Shown: positions 1-13,824 of the stretch, one piece after another
Numbering within the stretch: position 1 is the first letter of the stretch
Layout: each line of letters opens with the position of its first letter
Source of the DNA: Cyanophora paradoxa
Lineage: Eukaryota; Glaucocystophyceae; Cyanophorales; Cyanophoraceae
Length of the DNA: 64,000 nucleotides
Direction of reading: 5' to 3'
Assembly (NCBI GenBank): GCA_004431415.1
Contig: QPMI01000482.1
Span: forward strand, 124,001-188,000
Notes under the pieces: model-generated
Told to the model about the DNA's origin: nothing
Seen by the model: only the letters and a program-made list of their open reading frames with translations
Databases searched by the model: none
Translations under genes and position numbers: made by a program

Positions 1-1770
1 GGGACGCCGGCTGGGCGCGCAGAAGGCGGGCGGGCGCGCACGAGCCGCTTGGCGGTGCCGAGGACGGTGTGAGTCACGGCGGACATGTGGTGCAGCACGA
101 TGAACGAGAAGAGGTTCTGGCGGGATCCGACCCGTCAGCGGCGGGGCGGGGCGGGGGGGGCGAGAGAAAGCGGGCTCGGGTGCACCTGCAAGAAGTAGCA
201 GAGACCGGAGGCGGCCTGCAGGAGAGGCGCCGACGCGTCCGGTCAGAGGGGCGCGCGAGTTACGAGAAGTCCCAAGGGGCGCGCCAGCATGAGCCAGATG
301 GCCTGCTTGGAGATGGCGCCCGGGTCGCCGGGGGCCCCCGGGGCCGCCAGCTTCGCGTAGTCGAAGTAGAAGGCCGCCGGCGAGAGCACGCACATCGCCC
401 TGGACGAGGGGGAGAGGTGAGCGGGGTGGGGGGCAGGGGTGGCGGGGTGCGGCGCCGCACAGGAACGACATGTAGAAGGAGAGATTGACGGAGTCCATCC
501 GCGTCTCGTTGAAGAGCTGGGGGGTACAGGATTGGCTGCGGTCGCTGGGTGGGGGAAGGGAAGGGCGGGCACCATCTTCGAGAGGAGGCTCTGCGAGCGG
601 TTGGGGAGGTGAGTCGGACGGGGTACACGAAAGTGACTCGCACGGGGGTACACCCAAGGAGGCGAAGGACAGGAGCGCACCTGGGCGACCTGGGAGACGG
701 TCGAGAGGAGGGCCGTAAAAAGCGCCATGAAAGTGACCTCCATGCGCAGCTTTGGGAAAGGTGCGTCGGCCAGATTCGGACCCGAGGCACAGAGAGCGGG
801 AATGGGGCACCTCGGCGAGGGAGGCGAGGGAGACGCCGCCGCAGATGAAGAAGAGGCAGAGGTACGTCTGCGGGCTCGGGTGCTCCTGCAGGAAGATACG
901 CGCCAGCAGCACCGCGAAGATCGGCGAGCTCGATTTGATCTGGCGGCCCCTCAGCGGCCCGGCGCGGGGCGCGGGGCGGCGCGGCGCGGCGCGGGGCGGG
1001 GGTGCCGCACCGTGTGCGTAAAGGAGAGCGGGGCCTCTCCGAGTGAGAGGAGGAAGCACACTTTGGAGACGATGAGAGCGAGGACGATGGGGAGGAGCCG
1101 CGCGAGCACGGGCTGCGCGAGGCTTCGGGACGGGGCGGGGCGGCGGCGGCGGGCGGGCCGCACCTGCGTGAGGCGGTGGAGGCGGTGGCGCTCCTTGTTG
1201 CTCTTGATCATGCACAGCGCGAAGGAGGCGCTGAATCCGAACTGGAAGATGGAGATCATCAGGGGGAACTGGACGCCCTGCGTCATCAGCGACTTCGACA
1301 GGAAGGAGCTGCACGAGCTGCGCGGCGGCGGAGTCGGCTACGCAGCGCTATGCGCCGCAGCGTTACCACGCCCGCGCGCTTACCTGAACAGGTACCAACC
1401 CGTAATCATCAAGGCAAACAGACCGAACTCGCTTGTCCACTTTTGGCAGTCTCCGGTCAGCCTGCAGGACAAGAAGCGCATCAGAGATTGATGGGTCCTT
1501 GCATTTGGAGCCTGGGAGGCGATAGGCTCCGATAGCTGGCGAGAGGCGGGACCGCAAGTTCCGCAACCGATGCGGGCGGTAAGCGGCACACACCGCGCCA
1601 AGTGCGGGCTCGCGCGGGCGCTTTGGTGCACAAAGCCCGGTCGCGGCGCTCTCTAAGATTCAGGGGGAAGCGCACGTGTGATGAGCCTGGCCGGAGGAAA
1701 GCTTGCTTCCGCCCCGCGAGCGGTCCGCAAGCTCCTCATCGGCTTCCCCGCCATTCGTTGAGTCGCTCAT
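1..1770 (-). CDS. TPT/SLC35-type sugar-phosphate transporter, partial
   Basis: This is a multi-exon membrane carrier of the triose-phosphate/nucleotide-sugar transporter family, cut by the left window edge. The minus strand encodes FALMITGWYLF near 1,390-1,430, then LMTQGVQFPLMISIFQFGF near 1,225-1,285, LGEAPLSFTHTVK near 1,010-1,055, KSSSPIFAVLLARIFLQE near 885-940 and GGVSLASLAEV near 815-850. VLHHMSAVTHTVLGTAKR lies at about 40-110. The SFTHTVK and SAVTHTV blocks match the conserved helices of plant TPT and PPT translocators. Introns are short GT-AG, for example a donor at about 1,380 (CTGTTCAG then GTAAGC). The start at 1,770 (MSDSTNGGEADEEL) is a guess. The substrate and the membrane (plastid, ER or Golgi) cannot be told. 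Family assignment is firm; exon limits are approximate. Confidence 0.75.
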
Positions 1771-3258
1771 GGCAACGACCCAGGCGTCGTTCTTGGTCCC
1801 GGAGAGCGAGCGGAGGCTCGCGCCGTCGCCCCGCCTTCGTCCAGGCTCCAATTTTGAGCCCGCCTCTAACCTTGCTGCGGCACTGGCCGCAGAGTCCCGC
1901 TGGCAGTTGCTTTGGAGCTCGCCGGATAATGCCTGGTACCCCGCCGTCTTCGTTCGCAGAAATCGTACAGGGCCTGTACTTCGAGAAACATGCAGGCTGC
2001 AGACAGAACGTCTACAAGCCAGACGGATCTCAATTTTGGGGCTCCAGTTCGTGGGATTGGACCACGAGGGGCGCCCAGCCCGCCATCCACCGCCGGAGCG
2101 GCTTCGGTACCGGTCGGCCGAGCACGGAAAGGCCCCCTTGAGGGAGGGAGTACGCCCTCCCCGGCACCTAGGTGGAGTGCCGAAGATTGCAGCACTCGAG
2201 CCGAAACTCGAGCCGAGCCGCTGAGCTAGCGCTAGTCATATATATTGGGCAGACGTACAGGGCCTGGGCGGCCTGCAGGCGTCGACGCATATGCATGCGT
2301 CGAGGCGTCGTACGTCGAGTCCCTGGACGCGTCCGTGCGCCGCTGCGGCCTCGAGGCCGTCGAGCTCGCCACTCGAGCTCGAGTTCGCCACTCGAGCGCT
2401 AGCTCGAGTTCGACTGCCGGCGCCCGCGCGCGCGCGGCTGCCCACCGCCGGCGCCGCGCTGTCCTGGCACGCGCACGCCTCGCGCGCGGCTGCACGGACG
2501 TCGACCGTATACGTATACGTACGCGTGGCTCCGCACGCTCGCGCAGCTCTCCGGATCCCTCAACCCCCCCTCCGCCGTCTTCCGCTTCGACAGGCACATC
2601 CGATGCGAGGCGCGCCGCGCCGCCGGCGCCGCCCAGCGCCTCGCCGCGCTCGGCTGACGCGCCTGGCGCCGTAGAGTCCGGTGGTGGCGCACCCGGCGCT
2701 CGAGTCGGCGTGCCTCCGCTGGCCCTGGCCCGAGCCTGATCGCTACACTCGAGATCGCCTGCAACGGGGGGCATCGGACCCGGGCTAGCGCTCCCTGCCC
2801 CCCGCCTTCGCCGCCGCCCTCGCCCGCTCCCGCCTCGCCCGCGTGCGCTCCCCCCTCGAGCTCCCAGGCTCCCACCCCGCCGCCCCTTCCGAGCCGCCCC
2901 GCAGCTGGAGGGGCGGCGGGCGGGGGGGCGGGGGGGCGGGGGGTCACCAGCTCGCGGAGGCGATGGCGGCGCTCGGGGCCCTCGGAGGCCGGAAGGGCGG
3001 GGCAGAGGGCGCGCGCCCCGCGCTTCGGGCTTGCGTCTCCGGAGCGGCGCCGTGGAGCGCGGAAGCCGGTCCCCAGCGGGGAGGCATTATTAGTGTGAGA
3101 GGGGCGACCTGCTGTAAGGCCTCGAGAGAACACGATCTGTACCTCAATGGATCTGCATATTAAATTAATATTCGATACCAAAGGGTTTCGAAAAGCACGA
3201 AAGCTGGGGGGCGGGAGGGCGACGGGGCGCGGGGGCGCGGGGGCCGGCGGGGCCCGGG
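1771..3258. other. Host intergenic region, palindrome-rich and low complexity
   Basis: I see no supportable gene here. Between 2,230 and 2,540 the DNA is packed with short palindromes and CG-rich repeats (CTCGAGCTCGAG-like and CGTATACGTATACG). Between 2,890 and 2,945 there are G runs. Long reading frames on both strands are proline-, arginine- and alanine-rich products of high GC without recognisable domains. Confidence 0.5.
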
Positions 3259-5032
3259 CTAGGCCTTGAGGTGCTTGGCGTGGTGGGCGACGTGCTCCGC
3301 CACGAAGCTCGCGATGAAGAAGTAGCTGTGGTCGTACCCCTCCTGCGCCCCCCGCGTCGGCGCCAGGCGGGGGGGGGGGGGGGGGGGGGTCCGAGGCGGC
3401 CCTCCCCCGGGCCCGTGGCGGTGGCGGGGGGCCCACTGGCCCAGGGGCGGCGGGGAGGGCGGACCTGCATGCGGAGGCGGACGGGGACGCCGGCGGCGCG
3501 GGCAGCGGCCTCGAAGTTCTCCGGCAGCAGCTGCTTCTCCTTGTAGAACTTGTCGTCCACGCCCTGCCCCGCCCCCGCCCTCACTCACCCCGCCCTCTCT
3601 CCTCGCACCGCCCCGGCCCCGGTTCCGGGGAGCTATGACCCCGCGGTCGCCGCGAGCGGCGCCCCAGCATTCCACCCGGCAGACCTGGTCGATCAAGATC
3701 TCCGGGGTAGAGGCCGAGTGCTTCTTCACCAGCGCCGTCGCGTCGTACCCCAGCCACGCCTCCTTGCTCTCCGCGCCCAGGTACCCCGAGAAGGCCTTTT
3801 GGGTGGGGGAGGTGGGGTGAGGGAAAGGCGCCGCGCGGGATTCGACCCCGGAGCTGTGCGGCTAACCTTGACGCCCCAGGGGCACTCGGACGGATTGCAG
3901 ATGGGCGCGAAGGCGCTCACGGACTTGTAGGCGCCGGGATTCTGCGAGGCGGTTCAGGGGGGTACAATGTCTACGCCGGGTGGGGTACGGGCCTTCAGGA
4001 ACGCGACCAGGGCGCCGTGGCCGCCCATCGAGTGGCCCGTGATCGAACGCACGTTGGGGAGGAGCTGCGCGGGTGCGCAACTCGCAATGTGGGGAGCCCG
4101 CGCAGCGGGGGTACAGCCGCACCGGGAGGTTGGCCTCAAGGAAGGCGGGGAGCTCGCGGGTGACGTAGCTGTACATCTTGTAGGCCTCGGACCAGGGCGC
4201 CTGCGTGGCGTCGACGTAGAAGCCGGCCCCCTGCCCGAAGTCCCACGCCGCGTCGTCCCCCGCCGTGCGGAAGGCCCCTGCGCAGCGCGCGCCCGCGCCG
4301 CCGCGTCGGGCGAGAGGGAGAGGAGCTCGCACGGGCGAGAGAGGGCGCACGGGGGCTCGTGTCCGGGAAGACGACGGCGATGCCGTGCTTGGCGGCGTGC
4401 TCGTGGATGCCGGATTTGATCACCTGCCCGCGAGTCGGCCGCCGGCGGCGGGGCGCGCGCACGCCGACCGGCTCGGCGCTCGCGCACCGCGTTCTCGTCG
4501 GTGCAGGTGAGCCCGCTCAGGTAGTAGAGCGTCGGGACCTTCTGGCCGGCGAGGGCGGCCGGCGGCAGGAAGACATGGAACTTCATCGGGCCGCGCAGGA
4601 CCTCAGAAGTGTGCTGGTACCGCCGGACGGACCCGCCGAAGCACCTGCGCGCGCCGGCCGCCGTGAGAAGCGAGGCGCTGCGCTGCCACGACCGCGCTCA
4701 CTTATTCGCCGAGAGCTGCTCCATCGCTTCGCTGCGCTCTGCGCGTACACTGCATCGTTTCTCTCTCAGCCGGCAGGTCCGCGGCACCCACGTATGACGC
4801 GCTTGCCGGATCGCACGAACACCGAGGCGCACCTCAGGGAGATGGTGGGAAAGGGCGACGAACGCGCTTCGAAGCGCAGGCGTGAACGCTCGCCGAAGAA
4901 CGCGGAGGAGCTGGCCGGCCGCGTCTGGACCCGCGCCGCGCCGACCCGCTGCTGGCTCGACAATAAGATCGCTCCGCGGATCGAAAGCTTCTGACTTCTG
5001 GATGACGGAGCCGCGACGGCGCCTACGAACAT
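3259..5032 (-). CDS. S-formylglutathione hydrolase (esterase D type), multi-exon
   Basis: This serine hydrolase converts S-formylglutathione to formate and glutathione, the second step of formaldehyde oxidation. Exons on the minus strand give [15 protein letters not shown] and MKFHVFLPP (about 4,560-4,635), [13 protein letters not shown] (about 4,500-4,540), [23 protein letters not shown] (about 4,195-4,245), [10 protein letters not shown] with the nucleophile serine (about 4,010-4,040), [22 protein letters not shown], and [13 protein letters not shown] with the catalytic histidine. The protein ends in HHAKHLKA at 3,259. Order and spacing match eukaryotic esterase D. The start at 5,032 is inferred: that exon encodes an Ala/Ser/Arg-rich leader resembling the leader of the divergent ADH gene 83 bp away. 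The join between leader exon and body is not resolved. A G run at about 3,368-3,390 lies in the last intron. Confidence 0.88.
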
Positions 5033-5115
5033 AGAAGCCGCCGGTTCGACGTTCGAGTATAGCGTACCCTTATCGGGCCGAGCCGGGCGAGCCCTGCACT
5101 CATTCGTCAACCAGC
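5033..5115. promoter_or_regulatory. Short bidirectional promoter between the two formaldehyde-detoxification genes
   Basis: Only 83 bp separate the inferred start codons of the divergent S-formylglutathione hydrolase (ATG at 5,032, minus) and class III ADH (ATG at 5,116, plus). If these starts are right, the segment must hold both core promoters. No clear TATA box is visible. The role is inferred from layout only. Confidence 0.45.
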
Positions 5116-8403
<3,288 letters not shown>

Positions 8404-9106
8404 GGCGACGCCCACCCCCGAGCTCTGCATCAAGATCTACGGCCGCCATCATGGCATGTCGATATCAATTTGAATTTTGCATGCCATGATGGCGGCGCTC
8501 AGGGCCGCCCTGATGTCTTCGTTGAACAAATGTACTGTATCTAAATCTGTGTCACTGAGATAGCTAGCGCTGCGCATGCCAGGCCTAAGCCGCCTAGCTA
8601 GTAGCCGTAGGCCAACATGGGGATTTTTGAAGGCTGCAATTTTTTAGGGCAACCATATGCATTGCAAATTGGCAGGCCCTGAGAGTCTTAGACGGCCCAA
8701 CTTCGCTCAGCTTGCAAGGCCCTGAGGCGCAAGGGGGAGGAGGAGAGGGAGAAGGAGGGCGCGGCCGCGGGGCCATCGGCACCGGTGTACCCCTTGAAAG
8801 TCTAGATCTGCTTTCCGGTGCCGTTCCTCCTGCAAGCAGACAATATCGACGTCGGCGATCTGTCAAGCGTGCGCAGCTCCGGATCCGCAACCACTCGCAT
8901 CCCATGGCCACCTGATAATGAGGGAGCCTACTCCATTGAGGGGAAGCCCGCCCCTAGGCCTAGTGTTGGAAAATATTGACCGCACTGCGGCAATCCCACC
9001 GGACCAGTGATTCATTCGGGTATAAAAAAAATGCACATATAGACGCTGGACGATTATAAACGCTGCTGCATCTTGGGGTCGCGTAGATATAACTTTAGTA
9101 AGATGG
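8404..9106. other. Host intergenic region between convergent genes
   Basis: This gap lies between the 3' ends of the plus-strand ADH gene and the minus-strand helical-repeat gene. It contains a long perfect hairpin (8,442-8,496), AT-richer patches and the palindromic string GCTAGCGC near 8,565. I see no supportable gene. Confidence 0.5.
8442..8496. repeat. Perfect 17 bp inverted repeat (hairpin) just after the ADH stop
   Basis: The left arm GCCGCCATCATGGCATG (8,442-8,458) is matched exactly by its reverse complement at 8,480-8,496, with a 21-base AT-rich loop. The centre of each arm is itself palindromic (CCATCATGG-like). It starts 38 bp after the ADH stop codon, so it could sit in the 3' UTR or form a small mobile-element footprint. 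Confidence 0.7.
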
Positions 9107-11480
9107 CTAAACGTACGCCGGCTGTGCGGGGGACCCCGACTCGGCGGCCTCCCGAAGGGCTGTGATGCGGGGGTGGTCTGGGGGGAAGAGGGCGGGGAAC
9201 TTGGCGTACTCCTGCGCGCGGGCGGGCTCGAGGGGCGGGGCGCGGTGGCAGAGGAGGCGGGCGGACCGCGCGGGCCTCGGCGAAGACGGCGAGGGCCTTC
9301 CCCGCCTCCCCGAGGGCGGCGTAGCTGTGGCCCAGCGCGAAGAGGAGGTGCGCGAGGACCGGCGTGCGCCCGCTGCGGCCGCCCCGGTTGCGATCAGACA
9401 TGTGCATCGACGGCGGCGCCGAGCAGCGGGGCCGCGGGAGGGGGCGGGGGCGGCGCGCTTCCAGTCGACGAGGCGGTGGAGGGCGACGGCGACGCGCAGG
9501 CCGCTGGCCACGCGCTCGGGCGGCGGCTGTTGCGGGGCGATGAGCCCAAAGTACATCCGTGCAAAGAAGTCCCCAGCGGTCCCCCCCATGACCTGCCCGG
9601 GCGCCGATCGCTCATGATCAGAGGCCTCAGCGCGCGGGGGCGGGGCTGGGATGGCGGGCGCGGGGGCGCCTCGGGGCGGTCGGCGATGAAGTCGATGGCG
9701 GAGCGGTAGAGGAGGATGGCCTCGAGGTAGCGCCCTGCCCGCCCCCAGGGGCTCGTCAGGACCTCGAGGGGGCGACGCCCGCCGGGCCCCCTCCGCACCC
9801 GTCAAGAACGCAGCGAACGAGAGCTTCCAGTCGCTGTCGAAGCGGAGCTCCACTTGGTCCTCGTACTCCTGCGCGAAGACGATTTCGCAGGCGCAGGAAC
9901 CGGCCGATGGATCGCAAGCGCGAGAACGGGCACGGAGGAGATGGCGTCAATGGCGCGGCGGAAGCCGCGCTCGATGGCGGGGAGGGCGTCGCGGTCGCCG
10001 CCGGCGCTCATCATGGCGACGAGGGCGAGCGTCTCGTGGCACGCCCGCTCGTGCACGGGGTTCGCGTGCTCCGCGTCCTTGTACCAGTAGAGCAGCCCAG
10101 CGATCTGCCCCAGCGAGATCAGTCCGCCATCGGGTTGGATGTCGGGGAGGGGGCCGGGGGCGGGGCGCGCCCTCTTGACCTCGTCGAGCGGGGCGGCGCT
10201 CTGAGCGATGCTGCGGCAGAGGTACAGGAGGACGCGCGCCTCGATGGGAGACGGCACCAGCCCCACCCGCCGCACCACGCCCCACCTGGCCGCCAGCCCC
10301 GGGCCCCCATGCGTCTCATTCGCCCGCCCGACTGCGAGCGCGGCCCCTGGGCCTGCCCCGGGCGCACGCTTCGTAGAGCGCGTGGCAGGCTTCCTCGTGC
10401 CTCGACACCTGCAGCAGGCGGTAGCCGGCCGTGCAGAGGGCCTGCGCGGGCGGGGCCCCTTCAGCTCGGCGCTCGGGGCCCGAGGGCGGGCCCCGGGCCT
10501 CGGGGCCGGTGCGGGGCGCGGGGCGCGCCTCGGCGTAGAGGAGCGGCTCCTCGCCCCTCCTCGGCCGCACCGCCCACACCGCGAGCTCCGCCAGCTGCGC
10601 CACCCGCGGCCCGCGATCGGCCGGTTTGCGGGGGGGGAGGCCGGGGGGGGGGGGGACGGGGCAGGGAGGGGATGGGAGATGGGAGGTTGGGGGGAAGGGG
10701 GGGGGAGGGGGGGGAGGGGGTTCCGGAGGGGAGCGGGGGGCGGGTTTAGGGGCGGGCGGCGGCGGGGCGGGCGATCGCGAGGGGGGAGGGGTCGTGGCGG
10801 GCCGGGGGCATGCGCACCTCGACGACGCGGGCGCTGGGGGCGAGCATGAGGTCCTCGACGACCTTGAAGAAGTCGGGTACGAGGAGGGCGAGCACCTCCC
10901 AGCCCCGCCGGCACGCCTCCGCCACCTCACCCCTGCCGCAGAGTCGAGGAGACGAGTTGAGTAGCTGCAGTTCCAGCACAGATAGAGGGCCTCGCGGAGG
11001 GCAGAGGCGGGACCGCAGGAGAGAATTCGGACGCACGGCGCGCTGCGAACAGCGAATTGAATCCTGCGTGCCAGAAAGTGACCGCCGGAGCCACGGTCGA
11101 TGATTGAGTAAGGATATGGGGGGCACAGCTCGCGGCGTGGCGGTGCACGGCTCACCCCCGCGAGGCGCTGTCGATCAGGTGGGCGGCGGCGGCGCGCTCG
11201 GGGGCGACCGAGCCCGAGGCGGCGCGGAGGAGGAAGAAGGCGACGCGCAGGCGCCGCCGGCCGGCGCTCGTCCGCACGAAGCGCGAGTCGAGCGCCGGGC
11301 CGCTCGCCAGCGCCTCCTGGAACTCGAAGGCCGAGACCCCGCCGGCGCCCCCTTCGCTTCGTTCGAGCCTCTCGAGAACCTGCCGCCCCGCCGGCCCCAG
11401 CCCCGGCCCGCCTGTGAGAGCCGGCCGCGGACAGGGGCGCTGGCCGCTCGCCCCGGCCGCCCCTGCACGCGCTTCCAATA
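9107..11480 (-). CDS. Unrecognised helical-repeat (TPR-like) protein, multi-exon
   Basis: I do not recognise the family. Minus-strand exons give amphipathic helical pairs of TPR character: YRLLQVSRHEEACHALYEAC (about 10,370-10,430), EARVLLYLCRSIAQSAAPLD, HERACHETLALVAMMSAGG, RYLEAILLYRSAIDFIADRP (about 9,680-9,740), VLAHLLFALGHSYAALGEAG (about 9,300-9,360) and ALAVFAEARAVR. The protein ends EYAKFPALFPPDHPRI...AYV at 9,107. Helices with small residues at regular spacing and repeated A..L.....A patterns support a scaffold role, but no partner can be named. Further exons may lie at 10,800-11,430 (EACRRGWEVLALLVPDFFK and VLERLERSEG). The 5' limit is therefore uncertain, and this could be the 3' part of a gene that also includes the next entry. 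Confidence 0.5.
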
Positions 11481-13824
11481 TTAATCGAGCGCCCGCACGC
11501 GCACCCGCTCGAAAAGGGCCTCCCACTGCGCGCGCCCCTCGCTGCTCTCAAAAACGAAGTCGCGCAGCCGCTCTTCGCGATCGGCTGTGGGCTCCGCCTG
11601 CGCGTCCACGTCCACATCCTGCGAGAGGGACTCGGCGCTCCTGCAGCTGGGGCCCGCGTCCGGAGCTGGGGCCCGAGCCGCGGTCGGGGCGGGAGCCGCG
11701 GGGGTGGCGTATCGACCGGAGCTCGCGGCTGCGGCCGTGCACGAGGGGCCGGCTGCGGGGGCGGCGAGCAGCGGCGGCGCCCCGTCAATGCGCCTCAGCA
11801 GCTCCTCGGAGGCTTCCATGAGGCTGCTGGGCCGGCGCCGCCGCTGCGGGGGCGGCGGCCCCTCCGACTCGCATTTCAGGCTGAAGGAGCCCGAGAGCAA
11901 TTTGGCCTGCGTGGGCGGCGGCGGGGTCCGGGGATCCCGGCCCGGCGGTCGGGCCGAGGCGCGCGCACGTGGCGGGGCGGCGGCAAGCGCGCCGCGCTGC
12001 AAAGCGGCCGGCGGACCTTCGAAAAAAGTGACTCGAGCGCCTGGACGGCTAGAGGGTCCGGCCACCGGTACCCCGCGTTCTCTGCGCCCCCCCGTACGCA
12101 TCTCGTCAACGGCGCGCCGGCGCCGACCGGCTGCGCGGGGGTGCGGGCAGCGCACCCGATCCGGGCGATGAGTCTTGCAGCTGCCTGTCGCAAGAAAAAA
12201 TTCAATGGGCGGCAGGCGGGCCGGGGTCAATCGCGACGTCGACCGCCGCGGCCGGGCATGCGCACTAGAAGCGGGCCGGGGGAGGGAGCGGGGGCGGGGC
12301 AGGGCGCACGACTGCTCGACGGTCTTGGCGCCGAGCGTGAGGATGGCGAGTGGGTCCGTTATCGAGTCGAGCTCGAGGTGCGCCGCTGCAGCAGCCGACC
12401 CGGGGCCCTCGATCTCCGGCCCCCGCCCCCGCCGCGAGCTGCCCCGCACCGGCGCCGGCGCCTGCGCCTGCGCCCCGGCTGCGGCCGTCGAATTCGAACC
12501 GGCCGCCGCGTCCGGAACGGGGAGCCGGATCATGGGATGGGCACGCAGGCCTGCGGTCCCCTCCTCGCTTGAGCTCGAGGGGGGCGAGGTGCGGGTGGGG
12601 GACGGCGAGGGGCAGGGGTGCCCTGGCGCTGCGCATGCGGCGGCAGATGAGCTCGGGGGCGCTGCGCATGCGACGGCCAAGGCCGCAAGAGGCGGGGCCG
12701 CGAATTCCAAGGGGGAGGGCCCACCCCCAGGCGGCATCGCCTGGAGCGGCAGCTGGACGTGCGAGCGGGGGCCGGCGGCGCTGGGCTTCGTCGCGAGCCG
12801 CGTGCTGCTGGCGACGAGGAGGGGCCCCGCGGCCGGCAGCACCGGCTCGCCCGTGTCACTGTAGACGAGGGAGAGCTGCAGTCGGGCGCCCGCCCCGTAG
12901 CCCTGCGATGCGGCCCCGGCGTAAGAGGAGTCGGGCGCGGGGGCCGCCTCGTGGAGCTCGGGATCGAGGGCGGCGCGCCTGCGTGCTGACGTTGACCCCG
13001 ACGAAGCTGTCCGCGAAGCCGTCCGCGCGGAACGAGAGCTCCACCGCGTGCGCGGGCTCCGGGTCCCAGCGCCGCCGCCCGTGGCCAGTCTGCAACCGCA
13101 TGTTGAGATGCATTCGAAGTGAAATTGAATAAGTGCGAAGCGACGTCGACCCCGCCCGCTCGAGGCGCACCAGTTTTGCGTCGATGTTGGCAAATGGAGC
13201 CTGCTTGCTAGCAAAGCGCAAAAGCTGCGGTTCACATGCATGTTAGCACTTTGCACACGCATATTGCAGCGCGCCCCCTCTAGACCTAGATCTGGTCCCC
13301 AGGCCTTGGCCAAACCCCTGGCCCTCTTCTTACTCCGGGATCCGGATCCCTCCGTATCCCCTAGCTAGGCCTAGGCCTACCACCCCATCCAAATTGCACA
13401 TTCCCATTCAATGATTTATCACACCCCGCGGGGTGCCGCGCGTCGCACCTTCTTCTTCCCTCCCTCTGCTTCGATCACCGTGTCTGCGCCAGCTCGCAGT
13501 GTTCGTGTTAATAAATTGCGATCGACGCGAAATCAGTGGGCAACCGCTGCGGCAAGGGAGGCCTAGGGCACCGCCGAGCACGATCGACGCGGAGAGTGTG
13601 ACAGGCGCTCCGGGACGGGAGAGGTGCGGGGCGGCGAGGCGCGGCCTGCGGTTCGCGACTCGGGATCCGTGCAATTCATGCAGCGCGTGCAGCGGGGCTG
13701 TGCGCTCGCGATCGCACCAGTACTGGCGCTCCACCACGAATCTGTAGACGAGGGCGCCGGCGGCGCCGCCGCCCGCGTCGACGTCGCAGTCAGGCTCGGG
13801 CTCGACCAACTCCCACATGGCCAA
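11481..13824 (-). CDS. Unrecognised low-complexity protein, multi-exon
   Basis: A coding region on the minus strand ends at 11,481 with LRDFVFESSEGRAQWEALF followed by ERVRVRALD. Its middle has Ala/Pro/Ser-rich linkers (11,600-12,700). An apparent folded part at about 12,750-13,110 contains VELSFRADGFADSFVGVNV and LQLSLVYSDTGEPVLP. A candidate first exon at 13,824 reads MAMWELVEPEPDCDVDAGG and LVYRFVVERQYWCDRER. The beta-strand-like segments suggest a compact N-terminal domain with a disordered tail. I assign no function. Exon joins are unresolved, and the split from the preceding helical-repeat gene is a judgement based on the in-frame stop at 11,481. Confidence 0.4.

Noticed and set aside
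2232-3436. Long Pro/Arg/Ala-rich open frames on both strands
   Set aside because: They overlap each other in several frames, contain no domain, and arise from very high GC with few stop codons.
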